Below are positions 62,237-64,000 of a stretch of 64,000 bases of DNA, one piece after another; the stretch's first letter is position 1; the number at the start of each line of letters is the position of its first letter. This DNA is from Desulfurococcales archaeon. Its GTDB lineage: Archaea; Thermoproteota; Thermoprotei_A; Sulfolobales; NBVN01. The notes beneath the pieces are model-generated. The model had not been told where the DNA came from. It searched no databases and saw only the letters and a program-made list of their open reading frames with translations. Location: contig JAGDWD010000007.1 in assembly GCA_023255955.1 (NCBI GenBank), forward strand, positions 226,928 through 290,927, given 5' to 3'. Both the position numbers and the translations under genes were made by a program.

Positions 62237-64000
62237 ATGCGGTACCTGGCGGTGGGTCTAGTAACTGTACTGTTAGTAGTAATGATACTAGCTGGAGTAA
62301 CCCCACTAATAGAGGCTCAAACCACATCAGAACAGTATAGATATGGTCCCTACATCGATAAGATAACATACCCCGTAATAAAGGACTACAACGTGAGGCT
62401 ACTAGCTTTCGAAGCTGGTGAGCTATCCCTATTCGGCCCTCTACCAGCACACCTAGAGAGGGTCAGACAGAACAGACCGGATGCTCATATAGTGTTCACT
62501 GTGGGTATAAACTCTCTTGGATCCCTACACTTCAATATACAGAACTGGCCCGTAAAGTACTACGAGTTGAGAGCCGCTCTAGCCCACCTATGGAATAGGG
62601 ATAAGATAATTGCTGAGTCCCCTCTGAGAGGTCTAGCAGTTAAGTGTACTACGCTAGTCCCACCAACACACGGTGCTTGGGTAAACTGGGATGCTGACTT
62701 TGAGAAGCTCTACCCGTACAACCCTGAGAAGGCTAAGGAGCTGTTATCTAAGGTATTCACTCCATGTACAGGCCCGGACGGTAAGCCCGCCTGGTGCGAT
62801 CCGAGAGAGGGAGGTAAGGTAGTCGAGATAGAGATATTATCACTACCTGAAGCAACCTCACCAACATACTGGTGGATAGCTCAGTACATCAAAGCAGAGG
62901 CAGAGGCTATAGGTCTTAGAGTAACGATTAAGCCTGTAAGTAGCAGAGAACTGGACGCAGCGACATCAGCAGGTACGGCCCAGGCGTGGATCATCGGCTG
63001 GTCATTCGGTAGGTTCCCGACGTTCATGTACTACTTCTTCCACTCAAGTGAGATAAGGCCTGGAGGGTGGAACGAGTGGAGGGTCAACGACTCAAGGCTT
63101 GACAAGATATTGGACACATTCTACTTCACTAAGAGTATGGAGGAAGCTAAGCAGAGCGGCTACCGAGCTCAGGAAATATTGGTCAAGGAGATAATACCCT
63201 GGATACCTACCTACACCAGCATAGGTATCACAGCACTTGATGGAGCTCTCGATAGGGACTCACTGATACTTGCCTACGCACCACCTCTGAAGGACCCAGT
63301 AGGCTTCTCAGGCTTCTGGTGGCAGAGCATCAGGTATAAGGACAAGAAGTTCGGTGGTGTCTTAAAGTACTATCACACAGTCGACCTAACTACGTACCAC
63401 CCAGCTACCTACCTGTGGGCTAGCGAGGCTGACGCTATATTCAGGGTATATCAGGCTATCATGTTCACGAGGCCGGAGGACATATACGCGGAACCTAGAA
63501 TACCACTATTCTTGAAGGAATTCCGCATAGATGAGGTAGAGTATCAGGGTAAGAAAGCCTACAGGTTCACGATAACCCTCTTCAGCGGTGCTAGATGGCA
63601 GGACGGTGTCGAGATAACGGCTGAGGACTACGCATACACTGTAATGAAGTTCGGTAAGGAGTTGAAGACCAGGAGATATTATGGGCCGGACGTAAAGAGA
63701 ATAATAGACATCAAGGTGCTGAATAAGACGACTCTAGAGATATACTTCTCAGACTATGGATGGGTAGATCCATACGGATACACAGAGTACGTCATACTTC
63801 CGAAGCATATATATGAGAGAATGGCCAACCCGCTAGACGACCCATCAACACTACCACACCCAACAATACCTGGACTAACAGCAATGATAGGGAACGGACC
63901 ATTCATGCTAGCTAAGACCAGGGAGATAGCCTACGCTGAGCTCGTTTGGAACCCGTGGTACTTCTGGAGGCATCCTGATAGGACTGTTCAGTTTGCGTCT
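62237..64000 (+). CDS. ABC transporter substrate-binding protein, family 5, domains in swapped order (partial)
   Basis: An open frame of 588 codons runs off the window; having no stop, it is absent from the ORF track. It starts MRYLAVGLVTVLLVVMILAG, a signal peptide. Residues about 35-360 look like the C-terminal half of a family 5 (oligopeptide/dipeptide) binding protein: RLLAFEAGELSLFGPLPAH, ELRAALAHLWNRDKIIAE, NPEKAKELLSKVF, AEAEAIGLRVTIKPV. From about 370 comes material resembling the N-terminal half: LYSGARWQDGVEITAEDYAY-like text (SGARWQDGVEITAEDYAYTV), EYVILPKHIYE, GNGPFMLAKT. A normal protein has the reverse order. It may be a circular permutation or a tandem protein. It probably binds peptides or sugars at the cell surface for import. 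Confidence 0.88.
   Translation, partial: MRYLAVGLVTVLLVVMILAGVTPLIEAQTTSEQYRYGPYIDKITYPVIKDYNVRLLAFEAGELSLFGPLPAHLERVRQNRPDAHIVFTVGINSLGSLHFNIQNWPVKYYELRAALAHLWNRDKIIAESPLRGLAVKCTTLVPPTHGAWVNWDADFEKLYPYNPEKAKELLSKVFTPCTGPDGKPAWCDPREGGKVVEIEILSLPEATSPTYWWIAQYIKAEAEAIGLRVTIKPVSSRELDAATSAGTAQAWIIGWSFGRFPTFMYYFFHSSEIRPGGWNEWRVNDSRLDKILDTFYFTKSMEEAKQSGYRAQEILVKEIIPWIPTYTSIGITALDGALDRDSLILAYAPPLKDPVGFSGFWWQSIRYKDKKFGGVLKYYHTVDLTTYHPATYLWASEADAIFRVYQAIMFTRPEDIYAEPRIPLFLKEFRIDEVEYQGKKAYRFTITLFSGARWQDGVEITAEDYAYTVMKFGKELKTRRYYGPDVKRIIDIKVLNKTTLEIYFSDYGWVDPYGYTEYVILPKHIYERMANPLDDPSTLPHPTIPGLTAMIGNGPFMLAKTREIAYAELVWNPWYFWRHPDRTVQFAS

Noticed and set aside
1-64000. CRISPR arrays, rRNA genes, integrases or intact insertion sequences
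   Set aside because: None seen; the only mobile-element material is the two tnpB 3' relics.

Overview
The window comes from a hyperthermophilic archaeon of the Thermoproteota (Crenarchaeota), most likely Desulfurococcales-like. The evidence is an archaellum locus in the crenarchaeal arrangement, aIF5B, a P-stalk L12 protein, Rpo11 and TFS, isopentenyl phosphate kinase with type 2 isopentenyl diphosphate isomerase, a class II archaeal GAPDH, ADP-forming acetyl-CoA synthetase, tRNAs without encoded CCA (one with an intron), and TATA boxes about 25-35 bases before many starts, often with little or no leader. GdhA, AcdAB, GAPDH, PGK, several peptidases and an oligopeptide-type binding protein suggest a peptide- or sugar-fermenting heterotroph. 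The species assignment is inference.

Layout. 0.3-4.3 kb: MATE exporter, aIF5B and an RNase Z-like hydrolase. 4.5-6.7 kb: an unknown anchored surface protein, a tiny membrane ORF and a CDP-alcohol phosphatidyltransferase. 7.1-12.8 kb: a PP-loop sulfur-type enzyme fused to a ferredoxin, then a minus-strand block (small conserved protein, CinA/MoaB-like protein, Xaa-Pro dipeptidase, intron-containing tRNA-Pro, MeaB-like GTPase). 12.9-24.7 kb: the archaellum region, with a divergent membrane-anchored winged-helix regulator resembling ArnR, then archaellin, two membrane proteins, an ArlCDE/ArlX-like protein, ArlG, ArlF, ArlH, ArlI, ArlJ, a large Ig-like surface protein and a second membrane-anchored winged-helix protein. 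25-29.1 kb: threonine synthase divergent from L12 and an Lrp regulator, then the isoprenoid pair. 29.1-38.8 kb: an HTH protein, a tnpB relic, a three-gene unknown operon led by a ribbon-helix-helix protein, GAPDH, phosphoesterase, S9 peptidase, two unknowns and a coiled-coil surface protein. 38.9-45.9 kb: tRNA-Val, three tandem four-CBS proteins leading into an AmmeMemoRadiSam radical SAM gene, acdBA and an ITP/XTP phosphatase. 46-53.9 kb: secreted Lon-like protease, DHH phosphoesterase plus XPF nuclease, acetamidase-like protein plus HypD, a nuclease-like protein overlapping a 125-base hairpin, and an HD phosphohydrolase. 54-64 kb: GdhA, a second tnpB 3' relic, TldD/TldE, a transcription cluster (DUF2067-like, Rpo11, unknown, TFS), PGK, and a binding protein running off the window.

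The most unusual observations are: (1) three membrane or exported proteins (4484, 15509, 21870) whose start codon is followed directly by G and sits exactly one base out of frame with a convincing signal or membrane segment, plus the Xaa-Pro dipeptidase with a different frame offset at its 5' end; (2) a long hairpin at 52836-52960 whose transition differences all stay pairable in a minus-strand RNA; (3) two relics of the 3' end of a TnpB element keeping its hairpins; (4) a binding protein whose two family-5 halves are in swapped order; (5) a CDS stop codon lying inside an intron-containing tRNA gene; and (6) competing stems upstream of the PP-loop/ferredoxin gene. No CRISPR array, rRNA or intact mobile element was seen.
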